Position numbers and translations under genes: made by a program. Shown here piece by piece: positions 1 through 12,212 of a DNA stretch of 64,000 nt; positions within the stretch are counted from its first letter, which is position 1, and each line of letters opens with the position of its first letter. The stretch spans positions 47,916,111 to 47,980,110 of the forward strand of contig NC_041003.1 of assembly GCF_004193775.1 (NCBI RefSeq), written 5' to 3'. Under the pieces are notes generated by a model. The model did not search any database and was not told the origin of the DNA. It was given only the letters and a program-made list of their open reading frames with translations. The stretch is from Glycine soja (Eukaryota > Streptophyta > Magnoliopsida > Fabales > Fabaceae).

Positions 1-1192
1 TTTTCTGATCCATCATCATGTTGAAGTCACTAGAAATCTTCCTCTTCCGGATGAAATCTAGGTTTGTGACAACATCTCCCTTCATTGGATGAGAAGGTTG
101 CTGAATTGGCATCCTTCCCCTCATTCTCTCCATCCCGAGGTTTGATGGAAGAAGATGGTCAGGCTTCCGGTCCTCCACATCAAAGTTCAGCTCTTCTTCG
201 GCCCCATCAACATCATACTCGCTGCAATCATTGATCACCAAGGATCCATTACCTCCAGCAGAGGAAAATGGAGGGCAATAGTCAGGGTAAAGCTCTCTAG
301 CCAAGGCTTCCTCTTGGTTGATGATGGCAAGCCAGGTTGCACTTTCCTTTGCAGTCATTTTGTCTTGAAGACACTTAGACTGCCTCACAAGCTTGCGAAT
401 TTTGGCAATATCAGGGGACATATGCTTGATGACCGCAGTGAGAACACCAACCTTCCATGCCTTCTTTAGGTCATGTGGTTTCTTGTAAGGTGGAGGGCTT
501 TGATCTTTAGGTAGACCAATTTGAGGCCACCATTCTTCATTCCCAGTTGGCCACCATGGTGGAGGAACACCCTTCTCTAATGGGAATCTCCTCTGAGGGG
601 GATCACAGTGCTGCATAAGTGCTGACAAGAGAGAACCCAAGGTTGTATCCTGTAACTCTTGCAAGGTGTGTGGAGTTGGACCAATGGAATTGCATCCATC
701 ATTCTTTCCAGGGATTGCATTATCAGCTTGATACTTCACTATGGCAGCAGGACCATTTCGATCGAACCTGACCTTGTCCTTCCACCATTCACGAAGATTG
801 TCTGATGCTCCAGTCACTGGCTTCCCCTTCTCAGGAATTATCCCATAAACAAACCCTTGTGCCTTGCAAACCTCCATCATTTTCAGCATGTACTTCAGTA
901 TTCCATCTTGAGCTCTTGACATCTTTTTCCTCCTTGCCTGCTCTTGGGATTGCCTTTGCTTTGTTGCATCAGTCCCTTCCTTGGACTTGGTTTGTTCTTT
1001 CAATCGCTTGTGACGCATTTTGTCCCTCCACATCCTCTTCTCAAGTTCATCCACATCAATTTCTTCATCACTGTAGTCATCCTCAACTACAGGATCCGGT
1101 TCAGTTTGTCTCACAGCAATATCCCCCTCTCCAAGAGAAACACATAACATATCCAAATCGCCACAAAACCCCATATCTTCAAACATCATCAT
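1..1192 (-). CDS. EIN3: EIN3/EIL ethylene-response transcription factor, N-terminal part (cut by window edge)
   Basis: Reading leftwards from the ATG at 1192, an uninterrupted frame of about 397 codons runs off the window start. It begins [14 protein letters not shown], then the acidic stretch [20 protein letters not shown], a basic region ([20 protein letters not shown]) and the family core with [52 protein letters not shown] and [17 protein letters not shown]3/EIL proteins are nuclear master activators of ethylene responses. They bind EBS sites through this N-terminal half and are degraded through EBF1/2 F-box proteins. Family members are usually about 600-630 aa, so roughly the last third, including the C-terminal regulatory region, lies outside. 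The coding part seen is intronless, as is usual in this family. The residues visible are closer to EIN3/EIL1 than to the more distant EIL3 branch, but the exact paralogue cannot be fixed. Confidence 0.95.
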   Translation of the reverse strand, partial: MMMFEDMGFCGDLDMLCVSLGEGDIAVRQTEPDPVVEDDYSDEEIDVDELEKRMWRDKMRHKRLKEQTKSKEGTDATKQRQSQEQARRKKMSRAQDGILKYMLKMMEVCKAQGFVYGIIPEKGKPVTGASDNLREWWKDKVRFDRNGPAAIVKYQADNAIPGKNDGCNSIGPTPHTLQELQDTTLGSLLSALMQHCDPPQRRFPLEKGVPPPWWPTGNEEWWPQIGLPKDQSPPPYKKPHDLKKAWKVGVLTAVIKHMSPDIAKIRKLVRQSKCLQDKMTAKESATWLAIINQEEALARELYPDYCPPFSSAGGNGSLVINDCSEYDVDGAEEELNFDVEDRKPDHLLPSNLGMERMRGRMPIQQPSHPMKGDVVTNLDFIRKRKISSDFNMMMDQK

Positions 1193-2005
1193 CTTTTCCC
1201 AGGTAAGTCTCCAAAAAAAGAGGGTTCAACCTATGAGCTTACAGATGAAGTGAGTAACAACTAACAAACTGGGCTCCAGATTTCACCCCCTTCAACACTA
1301 TACACCAACTCAATTAGAAAATTTCTAAAGCTTCTAATGGCCTTTACACCTGTCAAAAGTAAAAAACCGGGAACAATTGAGAAGGAGGCAAAGATCAAAT
1401 GATACTTTCCAGATGAAGCGAATATCAAAATCCAAAAAGCATAAAATCTATATCAATATCCTGTATGAGATTCACTAACCACCCAATTTTCAGCAGCACA
1501 TTTTTTCTTTCATTCACATCCAGCCATATTGGATATAGGCTAAAAAGTAAAATCTAAAGTTGACTTATCACCTATGTTGCACAGTTACAAGTATTCAGCG
1601 ATACAAAATTACAAATACATCAATAATTTTAAAGCACCGATGCATCATATCACTAAATGAAATCACAAAATTCTCTTTTTTTTTTCATTTTTCTAAAACC
1701 CAATTCATCAAAACCGTTACTGGATCAGGACTATTCTGATTGAATAGATCCAAATCACCCACAAATTTAAAAATAAAAATAGTCAAAATACAAGCACCAA
1801 AATCACATAGCATGGTACAACGATGATTTAAAAAATAAAATAAAAAATCACTCATCAACCCGTCATCAAACAGATGACGACTGACATTCCAAATTTTCTT
1901 TCCCAAAACAGAAGAGGAAACAAATCAAACCAGCCACGAACAAAGGATCTAAAGGCCAAACCAGTCACTCAGAAACCCCAAAAACACCATAAATAGCAAC
2001 AATCA

Positions 2006-2060
<55 letters not shown>

Positions 2061-2420
2061 CTGAAGATCAGAAGGCTAGGACCTAAGAAAAATATTAAAA
2101 CTTAACAAATCAATAGTGTAAAATCAGTACCAATGAAAAAAAAGAAAAAAAGAAAAATACACAACATAAACAAAAAGAAAAAAGGCCAGAATTTTATTGA
2201 CTAAGCATTAATCAGGAAGGAAGTGAATAGAGAAAAGGGACATTTTTTTTTCCAACAGGGGAACCATACCAGAAGATCCAGAAGTGGGTTTTCGCTTGTG
2301 ATGACCAAAGGTCAATAGGGGGAGAAGAAGCAGAGAACTTGTGTAGACCTTAAGCAGAAAGAAAGAAGGAGAGGAAGGTGGGAAGAAAGAGTGAGTGAGA
2401 AAAGGGACAGAGTGGGTTGC
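1193..2420 (-). other. Probable 5'UTR of the EIN3 gene, containing one intron of about 1.04 kb
   Basis: On the minus strand a good donor (CTG|GTATGG) follows 2270. A plausible acceptor (CTCATAG|GTTGAA) sits at 1232-1231, leaving about 38 nt of leader before the ATG. The first, noncoding exon would lie around 2270-2420. EIN3-family genes commonly carry a 5'UTR intron, so this is expected. The transcription start and the exact acceptor are inferred. Confidence 0.55.
2008..2057. repeat. (AT)25 microsatellite
   Basis: A perfect run of about 25 AT dinucleotides lies inside the inferred 5'UTR intron of the EIN3 gene. It is likely length-polymorphic. Confidence 0.97.
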
Positions 2421-2429
2421 ATTATCTTG

Positions 2430-4530
2430 CTTTTATTATTGCTTATGGTGGTGCTCTTGGTGAACGTGAAGTGGGGGTGTCATTCATTATTGGTGGGATT
2501 AAAACATTGATATAAAAAAAACCCCCCAATTTGTGGAGTAATTCAAGTTCCAGAGATATTTATGACATTGGTTAGGTTAATCCCATTCTAACCTTGGGAC
2601 AATCGGTTATTAGTATTTATTAAATCATTAATTATGACATGATGTGTGAATGTGATTAATGAAGTTGCAGTTTTACTTTCTCTATTTTAGGTTGCGTGGG
2701 GTCCGTGTGCGTATCGTAGTTTATTGAAATATGACCCATCAGAATTCAGAGAGTTCACTCACATGAGTAACAACACAAATACAAGCTTTTGTTTAACATG
2801 TTACAAATCCCATTTAAAGTAAGACTTTACTAATTTTACACAAATATTTTATATTATCATTTAATTATAATTTAATTACAAATCATCATTTAGATTATTT
2901 TAAAATAATTATTATTTTCAAATTTAATAAATTATAATTAAATGTACTATCAATATTTTTTTTCTTAAAAAATAATACATTTATTGATATAACAAATGGC
3001 ATTCTACTTTTACTATGCTAAATGCTATTACTTGTCTATCAACCCTCGGATAGTTTTATTTATTTATTGATTTATAAAGTGTTTCATAAAATGAAAGGAA
3101 AATGTAATAAAAGTGAATTTAGATAAATAAAAAATTAAAATAAAATATAAAAGTGTAAGTTTAACCTTAATTTATAGATTATTTCATTTATTTTTAATTC
3201 TTTTTAAGAAAAACAAATAAAAACTTTAAAAAACATATTATTCATTTTTTTTTTCTTTCATCACACATTCACATATTTTTTTATATCTTTTTCTTTTCTT
3301 CTATCACTTCATCCATTACATTTGTTATTTTCTCTTTTTATCTTTTTTTCTTTTCTTTCCATCTCTCCTATTTCTCCTTGAATAGACCCCAAAATGGGTG
3401 TATGAATATCATACTTCTTAATTTAACTTGTCACTTCTTGTTATTGATTTTATAAGTTGATTTACAGTGGTAAAATATAATGTGTCATTTTGTCATTAAA
3501 AATAAGTAGGAAAAAAAAACATTTTCTTAAATTCCTAAACTATCCTACTTAAGTAATAAAATGTCTACAAAATATGTAAACAATAATGGATTTAAAAAAA
3601 ATTGACAGACTCTTCAACGACAAACAAAATTTAGGTGAATTGATTAAACATAATATCTTAATTATTATAAACTTCATCAATCGTACTTATTTACTGTTTA
3701 GGATTCTTACAGTAAAAAAAAAACTTCTTTTAGTGTATGAAACTTAAAAATAAAAATAAACATAGTGACATGTCTATTTGTCTCTTACTTATGATAACCT
3801 GTATATGTAATCATTTGTAAATTTGTGAATTAATATATCTATTTTTTTAAATCCTTTTGTTTATCAAGGAAATGAGATTGGTTAATTTAAAATTCGTTCG
3901 AAAAGCAAATAATCAATAACTATTTTCATAAAAAGTTAAATTTGAAATCAAACTTAAATAATAAATGAAAGATTCAATTTTAATTTTTGACACATTAAGT
4001 ACTTGTATCTAATTATTTATTTTTAGGAAGCATATACGTAATTTAATATGACGTGTTATACTCATTATACCATGTGTAAGGGGGGAGATGTTCCAAGCAA
4101 ATGGAAAAATGCAAGTATATGTATACTAAAAATGTAAACATATATTCAGAATAAAAATTACTAACAAATATTAATCTACTAATACTTTAAGAAAGCACCA
4201 TGAGTCCAAGAAAACAATTTTTTCTGGTAAAAGGAAACAAAGACAAAGAAACCCAGCACTTTCACATAAATGAGATATAATTTCTATGGTCTGAACATAT
4301 ATGATCATTATCTGTGTCATTCTTTGTTAGCCAAAGGTGAAAATTGGTCAGATCAATTTTTGAAGGTTTACCATTTAATTCATTTAAAGTTTGATCTAAT
4401 TTGGCTTGTTTAATAATAATAAAAAGTCAAATTCAAACTAAAAAGACATTATTAATGAAGGGTTGTATGGACAAATTTCCCTATAACTATTTCTAAAAGG
4501 AGAAAATAATATACACAAAAATGTTTTAAC
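2430..4530. other. Intergenic, AT-rich, no gene seen
   Basis: This holds the presumed EIN3 promoter on the right-hand side of its leader. The rest is AT-rich with many stops in all frames. I see no RNA gene, transposon end or coding frame that I can support. Confidence 0.5.
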
Positions 4531-5125
4531 ACAAAACAAACAATGGTTAGGCATGTGTGGTACTCCTAACTCACTGATTAATTTTGTGTATGTAACAAAT
4601 CCATATTTGAAAACTTATTTTCCTTCTAAAGAAAACAATTAAATACACAATTTAATTTGTGCAAAATTAATGCAGTGTTCTACTTTGACCCTTAACATAG
4701 GCAAGAAGTGAAAAACAACAATGTCAAAGAGTTTTATTTGTGGTCCTTTTCAAACCCATCTCAATATCTATCATCAATGGTAAATAATTTTCTTTCTTGT
4801 TGTCATCTTTTTAAAAAATATATATATATATTTTTCTTTCTATTAGTGAAATTCGTGTCACATATCTGTAACAACTGATGTGATTGCTCCTGATAAACCT
4901 AACATTATTTTTTTTTTAGTGTTTTAAGTCATTATTTGTGGTGTACTGACTTAATATCCTTAACATCCCATTCCAGAGAAAATGCATTTGATTTGAAGTG
5001 ATATAGATCGTGTGTATGCGTACATCTATATTATAATTTAGTGATTTAAAAAAAATTGTTGCAGATTCACTTTGTGCTTCTCATTACGATAAGGAAAAGT
5101 GAGGCTCACAAGATGGTATTCATCT
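4530..5125 (+). pseudogene. Truncated, frameshifted copy of AP-1 sigma adaptin exons 1-2
   Basis: This stretch parallels 5915-6600, the start of the intact sigma adaptin gene, over several hundred bases. Shared landmarks are a GGTTAGGCATG motif, a CTTTGACCCT-AACAT block, the ATG|GTAAAT exon 1 junction (4777-4781) and the exon 2 start ATTCACTTTGTGCTTCTCAT at 5065. Compared with the intact gene, exon 2 here has lost 2 bases just after this, shifting frame, and similarity ends after about 60 bases. No counterparts of exons 3-7 follow. It is a partial tandem duplicate that cannot encode adaptin. Confidence 0.85.
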
Positions 5126-5129
5126 TAGA

Positions 5130-5870
5130 AACTATTCTGTGTGGAAAAATAATTAATTAAATACACAGAGGAGTGCAAAAGATCATATTAATCCCTCTTT
5201 ACATAAACTAGAATAGCTACATTAAACGATAGCATTTTTAGTTGACATTCTTCAACAAAAGTGTTTTTAGTTATTTTTTTACGAGAGTGTTTCTAAAGAT
5301 TTTTTTTTATCTTTTTTATTTCTTTCAATCTATCATTTTTAATATCTTCAGTTCTAATTTAAATTTTAATATTTTTTAAATAAATAATCAAAATTAAAAA
5401 TAGCATTATGTGATATTTATAATGACTCTAAAATATAATTTATATATTTTAAAAATATTTATTATTACAAATTTCAATTATAATATAATTTATATATTTA
5501 CAAATATTTATTTATTATAATTTTTAATTATATAAATAAAAATTATTGAAATACTAGTTAAATTAATAAACAAGGTTAGTGTTAAATTAGTTTTGGATTT
5601 GTAGAAAGTTAATTGAGTTGCAGGGTATATGTTTTTATCTCAAAACAGAAACCTTTAACTATAATTTTCTCCCCCTCCCTTTCAGATGGGCTATTGCTTC
5701 CCTTTTAGCCCAAACTGCTATTTTTATCTCCTTTTCTTATACTAGGCTGGACGTTCCATTAGCCCAAGTAAGCATGAGTGGGAGAAGGTAGTAGAATACT
5801 AGAATCTAAGGGTGGTGATCCTTACAAAGGTGTAACACCCTTTAGGCTTCACTTACACAAAAATATCCTA
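5130..5870. other. Spacer between the two sigma adaptin copies
   Basis: AT-rich DNA separates the pseudogene fragment from the intact gene. No coding frame or recognisable element is seen. It may include the promoter of the intact copy. Confidence 0.4.
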
Positions 5871-6212
5871 ACACATTACAAAAACTGGTTAGGCATGTTT
5901 TTTTTTATTTTGTGAATAATGGTTAGGCATGTATGTTACTTCTAACTAACAAATCAATTTTGTCTATATAACGAATCCCTATTTAAAAGGTCATTTCCCT
6001 TTTAAAGAAAACAGTCATATACACAAATTAATTTGTGTGAAACTAATAAAACGTTAAACTTCTTTATCGAAAAAAAATAAAACGTTTAACTTTGACCCTC
6101 AACATCGGCAAGAAGGCTGAGATTTAATAGCACAATTTGTGTCCCTTTCTGAAAAGTTAAAAACAACAATCTCAAAGCAATTTATTTGTGGTCCTCTCAA
6201 TATCAATCATCA

Positions 6213-8005
6213 ATGGTAAATGTTTTTCCTTCTGGCTGTAATCATATTTTTCAATCAATGCAATTCATCTTTTTCTTTCAATCAGTGAAGTTCATGTTAC
6301 ATATTTGTAAAAAATTGTGATTCCTTCCGATGAACCTAACCTCATTTTGTGCAGTGTCTGATGTCACTATTTGTGTTGTTGGCTTAATATGCTCCACATC
6401 TCATTCTTGAGAAGATGGGTTTGATTTGAAATTATATAAATCATGTGTATGCGTACGTCTATATTATAATTTAGTGATTTAAAAAAAAAATCATTTTGGT
6501 TACAGATTCACTTTGTGCTTCTCATCAGTCGGCAAGGAAAAGTAAGACTCGCAAAATGGTATTCACCATACTCTCAAAAGGAGAGATCCAAGGTACCTAT
6601 CTCTAATTCTATATATATAATTTAACCCATTGTATTGGATCATGGTAATTAAAATTACACAAATCATTGAATGTGAGTATTCAATATGGTTTTATCATTG
6701 AAATTGCTTGTTGAGCATGAGCTATAAGCATGAATCTCAATTATGAGAAGGCTTCAATCCTTTTACATTTATAATCATATATTTTATGCTTTCTTTCTTT
6801 ATTTTTTGGAAGGTAATTCGTGAGTTAACTGGGCTAATTATCTCTCGAGCCCCTAAGCTGTGCAACTTTGTGGAGTGGAGGGGATTCAAAGTTGTTTATA
6901 AAAGGTGGGTCAAGATTGATCCGTTCATTGTTCCCTCAGTTGCATGGCTAACAAAATACACTGAACTATAATTAATAATTTTATGACTCTTCATTTTGGT
7001 TATTGTTTAGATATGCTAGCCTATACTTTTGCATCTGCAATGATCACGAAGACAATGAATTGGAGACCTTGGCCATTATTCATCACTATGTCGAGACATT
7101 GGATCGCTATTTTGGCAGTGTTAGTATTAGTATCATAAACAGTTGAATTCTGAAGTTCTTAATAATTTGTACGCATACTTCAGAACCTGAATTTGCTTCT
7201 CTCTTCTCTTACCAGGTTTGTGAGCTGGATTTAATTTTTAATTTTCATAAGGTAATTCATTTTTTCTCATACTGTATTCTCTCCAATTATTAGTAAATTT
7301 GAATATGAAATCCCCACACTAATAGTGCACACAGTTCATCTATAGTCTATGTGGTAAATGAGACTAGGATCCCGTGCAGTCTACTTTGTGATAAATCATA
7401 TTGTCTGTTTTTTAATATAAATTTCAAAGTCCTATATAAGTAAGAATGCTAATGATTTAAGGGAAGAAAAATAATCTACCATTTACTCTTCAGAGTTAAT
7501 CTTAATCTGTGGTTAAAAATGAGCTTGATCTTGGCAGGCATATTTTATATTGGATGAAATTTTGTTGGCTGGAGCCATGCAGGAGACTAGCAAGAGAACT
7601 ACTCTGAGACTGATAGGTGCACAGGTAATGTTTTGTTATTATATTTTCCACTTCTAGTTTACCATAACTATCTTATTTTGGACAAAATTTGGATGTAATG
7701 TTCTAAGTGCTTTTTTTGTGGTAGTCTTTAATCACAATTAATTATAGTTTGATTTTGATCGTTTACATTAGGATTTAAACTAAAAGTCAACATAAGTTAC
7801 TAAAGTGAAAGTCTAATTGTAATTAAAGAATAGCAGTGAAAACATCAAAGGAATTGCATCTTAATTTTATCCTCATATTTTATAATTAACCTTGTGTTTC
7901 ACAAAATTCTGATCTTATGGTAATGAGTTGCAGGAGGATTTAGTAGAAGCTGCCAAAGAGGAAGCCAGCTCATTGAGTAATATAATCGCACAGGCCACCA
8001 AGTAA
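6213..8005 (+). CDS. AP-1 complex small (sigma) adaptin subunit, intact divergent copy
   Basis: Seven coding exons: 6213-6215 (ATG alone), 6506-6592, 6813-6904, 7011-7119, 7216-7251, 7538-7624 and 7934-8005. All have GT-AG introns and join in frame to 161 aa, the usual length of plant AP-1 sigma. Visible family signatures include [19 protein letters not shown] at the N-terminus, [37 protein letters not shown] and the C-terminal SNIIAQATK. Sigma subunits belong to the clathrin adaptor core at the trans-Golgi network and help recognise dileucine cargo signals. The protein looks faster-evolving than typical plant AP1S, for example [20 protein letters not shown] and [19 protein letters not shown]. 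It may be a specialised or decaying duplicate. A partial broken copy lies immediately upstream. Expression is unknown. Confidence 0.9.
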
Positions 8006-8960
8006 AAACATCATTGAGGATTGAAATTATGTTGCATAGGCATCTCAAATGCGGGTGAAAATTTGTTCTATTGAAAAATCATTAAAAAAATATAATAAAT
8101 GGTTTTGTTACTAGAAGTTTGTTTTTAAATAGAGCCACAATATGCATATTAACTTATGCCTGGGATGTACCTGGTGAATAAGACTTGGTTATTATTTTAT
8201 TGAGATTGAAAATTTGTTTCTGTTCAATTGTTTAACACTCCATGATTACTTATTGACCATAATATGCATCTAATGTTCTCATTTAAAGTTTAAATGGTAT
8301 GCTGTATTGCCTCCTAAAAGTAGCAGAACCCAGTCACATTCATTGTTATGCTTACCATATAGGCATTCTCATGAGTTTACTAGTTCACAATTTTTTATTC
8401 TTGGGGTGTGATATCCTAAGAATTCGACCAAAAGTGTCTGACTTACATGAAAAGTTCTCATCGTTTACAAAGAATGTCTTATGAATGTTCATCAAAATCA
8501 TTTATTAGGAATAACTTGTTAATGTGTTAATTCGATATTCTCAATAATCTGTGCAGTTTGAACTTAAAATCTCAAATCATCTAGTCAAATCTCTTACCAT
8601 TAACTCACCTTAAATTCAAAGTTCAAACCACACTAGCTAATAAACTAGAATTGTTAGTATAACTAGCCATATATAAAATAACACTTAGCATTGGCCTGCA
8701 AATGTAGCAAGTTTATCCAAACATACTCAACTCTGATCACACATTTCTCATAAATTTTCGAGTACACAGATTAGCAAAGAAAATAAATACAACAAAGGGG
8801 AACAAGACATGACTATCTTACATAAGGTAGTCAACAAGCCTAGCCAGCTAACTGATCACAATAAAAGCACAACATGACTACACACAAACAGAACAATGAG
8901 GGGAAGAAGACACAAAAGAAAGATAAACTAAACAAACTAAGTGTACACACACGAGTGGTT
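8006..8960. other. 3' flank of the sigma adaptin gene and intergenic DNA
   Basis: The first few hundred bases are probably the adaptin 3'UTR. The remainder is AT-rich with no supported coding frame. The ascorbate oxidase pseudogene ends just to the right on the other strand. Confidence 0.4.
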
Positions 8961-8967
8961 GCTAGTT

Positions 8968-9625
8968 TCAGTTGTGTTCTTTGTTATTCATGAGCACCTT
9001 CTTGAGAATGCCACATGCAAAAGCATCCCTAGGTATACTCTTAACGTTTTGAACAGCCTCAGCAAAAATGACACCCATTCCCATGTGCAAATGAGGCTCA
9101 ATGGGGCAATGGAAGGCCCAAACTCCAGGATTATCAGCCTTAAACCTCAAAGCAGTCCAACCATAAGGGAATAATACTGCAATGTTCCTCAATGATGGGT
9201 TCTTCAAGTTGAATTTGGATTCATAATCTCCCATCTCCATACCCCAAAACCCAAAAGTCATGCCCATGCAAATGCCAAGGGTGAATCTCACTATTCTCTC
9301 CCTTCATCACATTAGCATTTTGGAGTATCACATCAACCACTTGGTTAAACTGAAACATGTAAACCCCACTTCCAACGTTTGAATTAGGGTTCAAGGGAGG
9401 TTTCGAGATGTCATAATTTTCCGAGAAATTGTCAGGAGGACTTTTTGGGTCAAAGGCACCATTCACATTAAACCTAATGGAGCCTAGGTAAGGAGTTGTT
9501 GGCAATGCTAATAAGACATTTGTTAATGGCCCATTTAGTGTATCCATCAACAAGTTTTTGTGTGTTGAGAAGGAAAATCCTACGACGATCTTAGTGTTGT
9601 GGAGGTTGTTCGGTTCCTCACAAAT
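8968..9625 (-). pseudogene. L-ascorbate oxidase pseudogene, C-terminal fragment
   Basis: The minus strand encodes a recognisable C-terminal multicopper-oxidase region: [20 protein letters not shown], then [58 protein letters not shown] and EPHLHMGMGVIFAEAV. Ascorbate oxidase is a secreted apoplastic enzyme that oxidises ascorbate with O2. Damage is clear. There is a nonsense codon at 9591-9593 ahead of DRRR. One frameshift lies near 9518-9524. A second, with loss of several codons, follows GYGDG near 9225. Where the family has HCHIE, this has HCPIE (Pro codon at 9103-9105), removing a copper-ligand histidine. No upstream exons are visible beyond about 9625. It is a 5'-truncated, dead gene copy. 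Confidence 0.9.
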
Positions 9626-9847
9626 TTAAAGTGTATTATCAATTGAGTCACATTGAGTTAATAGCAGTTATTAACACAATGTAGTATGATTACAAATATT
9701 TAACTTTTATAAATACATTTTTTTTTATTTTCTCTGTTATTTTAATCCCTGTGACCATGTGCCTAAAAGTATGGGACCTGGGCCTGGGATTATAAACGGA
9801 CAAGGTAGTAAAGTAAAAGAGCTAAAATAAACATAAGAAGAAAAATG

Positions 9848-11985
9848 GGCTTATTCTTCCTGCACCGTGTAACTTCTTGTGCACCTAAGAAGTTATGTGA
9901 AGTGACAAAATTGTCTTTCACTTAAAATTTTAAAATAAATCTCCTCCTCCCTACACTGCTGTTTCAATCTTCCTTTCCTTCCCTTTACGTCACGCCGGTC
10001 CCCGTCTGTTAACCCCTTCATTCATCCCTCCCTTTGCACCACACCGCTAGTTCCCGCCTCCTATTGTTTCGTCGCCATGAATTCACTGAGTTTATTTTGT
10101 CTATGTTATTACAAAATGGGAATCTGTAGTATGTTATGGATCGAGAATCCATATAATCCATATAGATTGTCAATTCATATGAATTATACGGATTCGTATA
10201 ATTATTTTTTTTTAATTAATAAATTATTATTTGAATTAATTTTTTTAATTAAAAATAAATTTTAAATTTTGTTGTTATTTTATTATTTTATAAATAAATA
10301 TTTTTTTATTTTAAAAATTTATTTAATTAATTAATTATATTTTTATTTTAAGTTCTTTTTAATAATTAATTTATTCAATAAATAATTTATTTACAAATTT
10401 TTTAATTTAAAAATCAATGTATAAATTATATTGTTATTTAACTATTTTTAAAATATAACTAATTTAATTAATTTTTATATTTAAAATAGTTATTTATAAA
10501 ATTGTTAAATAACAAAAAATCCAATTTTTTATAACTATATATTGTGAAATTTAGTTAAACAAGAAAAGGTAATGTTGTATATGACAAATGTTTTTTATTG
10601 ATGTACTTATATAAATATCATTACACTAATAGTATTAAATATTTATATAAATAGTGTTTGGAAGTATAAAAATAAATAATTTCTTCATTTATTTATAAAT
10701 ATTTAAAATTATTAAAATACTTATTTATAAAATAATGAGGTAGTCATTTATTAGAAATAAATAAAAAAATTACACTTAGATTTTGATAATATATTTTAGT
10801 TTATTAGAATTAGTGATGTGAAGTATAAAAATTTAAAAAAAAGAATTTCTATATTGATTTATGAATATATAAAAGTATTGAAATAGTTACTTAAAAATAA
10901 TAAAATATTTATTTACAAATTATTAAATAGTACTTTATAGAATATTTTAAATTAAATTATAGTTTGATTTTGATGAATAATTTAAAATATACTACATTGT
11001 ATAATACAATATAATTTTAGAAGATTTATTAGCGAATTTGTTAGTTAGTTTTTTATTAATAGAATGGCCAAAATTTTGTTATAAAATATGAAAGTCAAAC
11101 TCTAAAAAAAAAATATTAACTCTTTCTTTATTATCTTTTAGTCCTCGCTACAAAAATATATATATATATATATATATATAATAATTAGCTACAAATTAGT
11201 TATAAAATATCAACTCTTTTTTATTACAAATTATATCTCAATAAATTATTTATGAATTACTTGCTAATATTTTTGTAGTTAATTGTAATTAATAATATTA
11301 ATCATATTTTCATTAATAGAACTAAAAGAGAAGCAAAATATAAACTATGTGATTAAAAAGACCTCTTTCAAACTATAAAGACTAAAAGATAATTAGAATA
11401 CAAATTATAAAGACTAGAAAATCACTTTTAAAATAAAAATGACTAAAAGAGCATTAAAATGTAAATTATAAGGATTACAAATACAACTTTCAAATTATAA
11501 GGACTAAAAGGTACAAATTATGAAACTATAGAAAATAAATGATTAATTAAACCTATTAATAAAAATATAACTAAACTTATAAAATAAATCAATAAAAAAA
11601 TATATATTTTTAAATATTTGTAGGCTATACGGATGGTCAATCCGTAAGTTTCATACGGATTGTAAATTCATAAGTTTTATACGAATTGCAAATCTATATG
11701 AATACAGATTGAAGTTGTAGAAAAAAAATACATTATACATCCGTTGTTACACTACAACACCAACCGCCATCACTTGCCAATGAACCATCGTAACAATGTG
11801 CTTCGACCAAATCAGACACAACAACAAAGGAGGAGCTCGATCACCACTCACAATAATGAATGGTTATGAACAAAACAATGAATGGTGTAAGAAGAAGAAA
11901 GAAAAAAAGTTAACAGGTTAATTTTGGAATTTTAATAAAAACATTGGATGTAAAAGAAGTTTACACGATGCAGCAAGAAAATTCC
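9848..11985. mobile_element. Probable non-autonomous TIR element (MULE-like), about 2.1 kb
   Basis: The left end (GGCTTATTCTTCCTGCACC then GTGTAACTTCTT) and the reverse complement of the right end (GGAATTTTCTTGCTGCATC then GTGTAAACTTCTT) form imperfect terminal inverted repeats of roughly 35 bp. Flanking near-identical octamers, gaaaaatg at 9840-9847 and aaaaaatg at 11986-11993, may be a target duplication, although they are A-rich. Subterminal regions carry several imperfect copies of an ATACGGATTGTNAATTCATA-like motif near 10140-10200 and 11620-11720 in opposing senses. The inside is extremely AT-rich and has no transposase frame. The TIR length and an 8-9 bp duplication suggest Mutator-like, but the family assignment is inference. 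Confidence 0.5.
11157..11181. repeat. (AT)n microsatellite
   Basis: A perfect AT run of about 12 units inside the AT-rich interior of the TIR element. Confidence 0.95.
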
Positions 11986-11993
11986 AAAAAATG

Positions 11994-12163
11994 CCAAAGA
12001 TTTGTCTTCTCTCATGTGCCTATTATCACGACCAATCAACATACTAAAGCGGCAGTGCCATCTCTATCCTATTTTATGGAAATATTTTTCACAACATTTT
12101 TGTTTTCTTTTCTAGTCAGCAAAAATAAATACTTTGTTTTATAAATAAAATATTTTTGTGATT

Positions 12164-12212
<49 letters not shown>

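Noticed and set aside
155..1206. Plus-strand open frames of 104, 133 and 67 codons
   Set aside because: They lie antisense to the clearly conserved EIN3 coding sequence and have no family signature.
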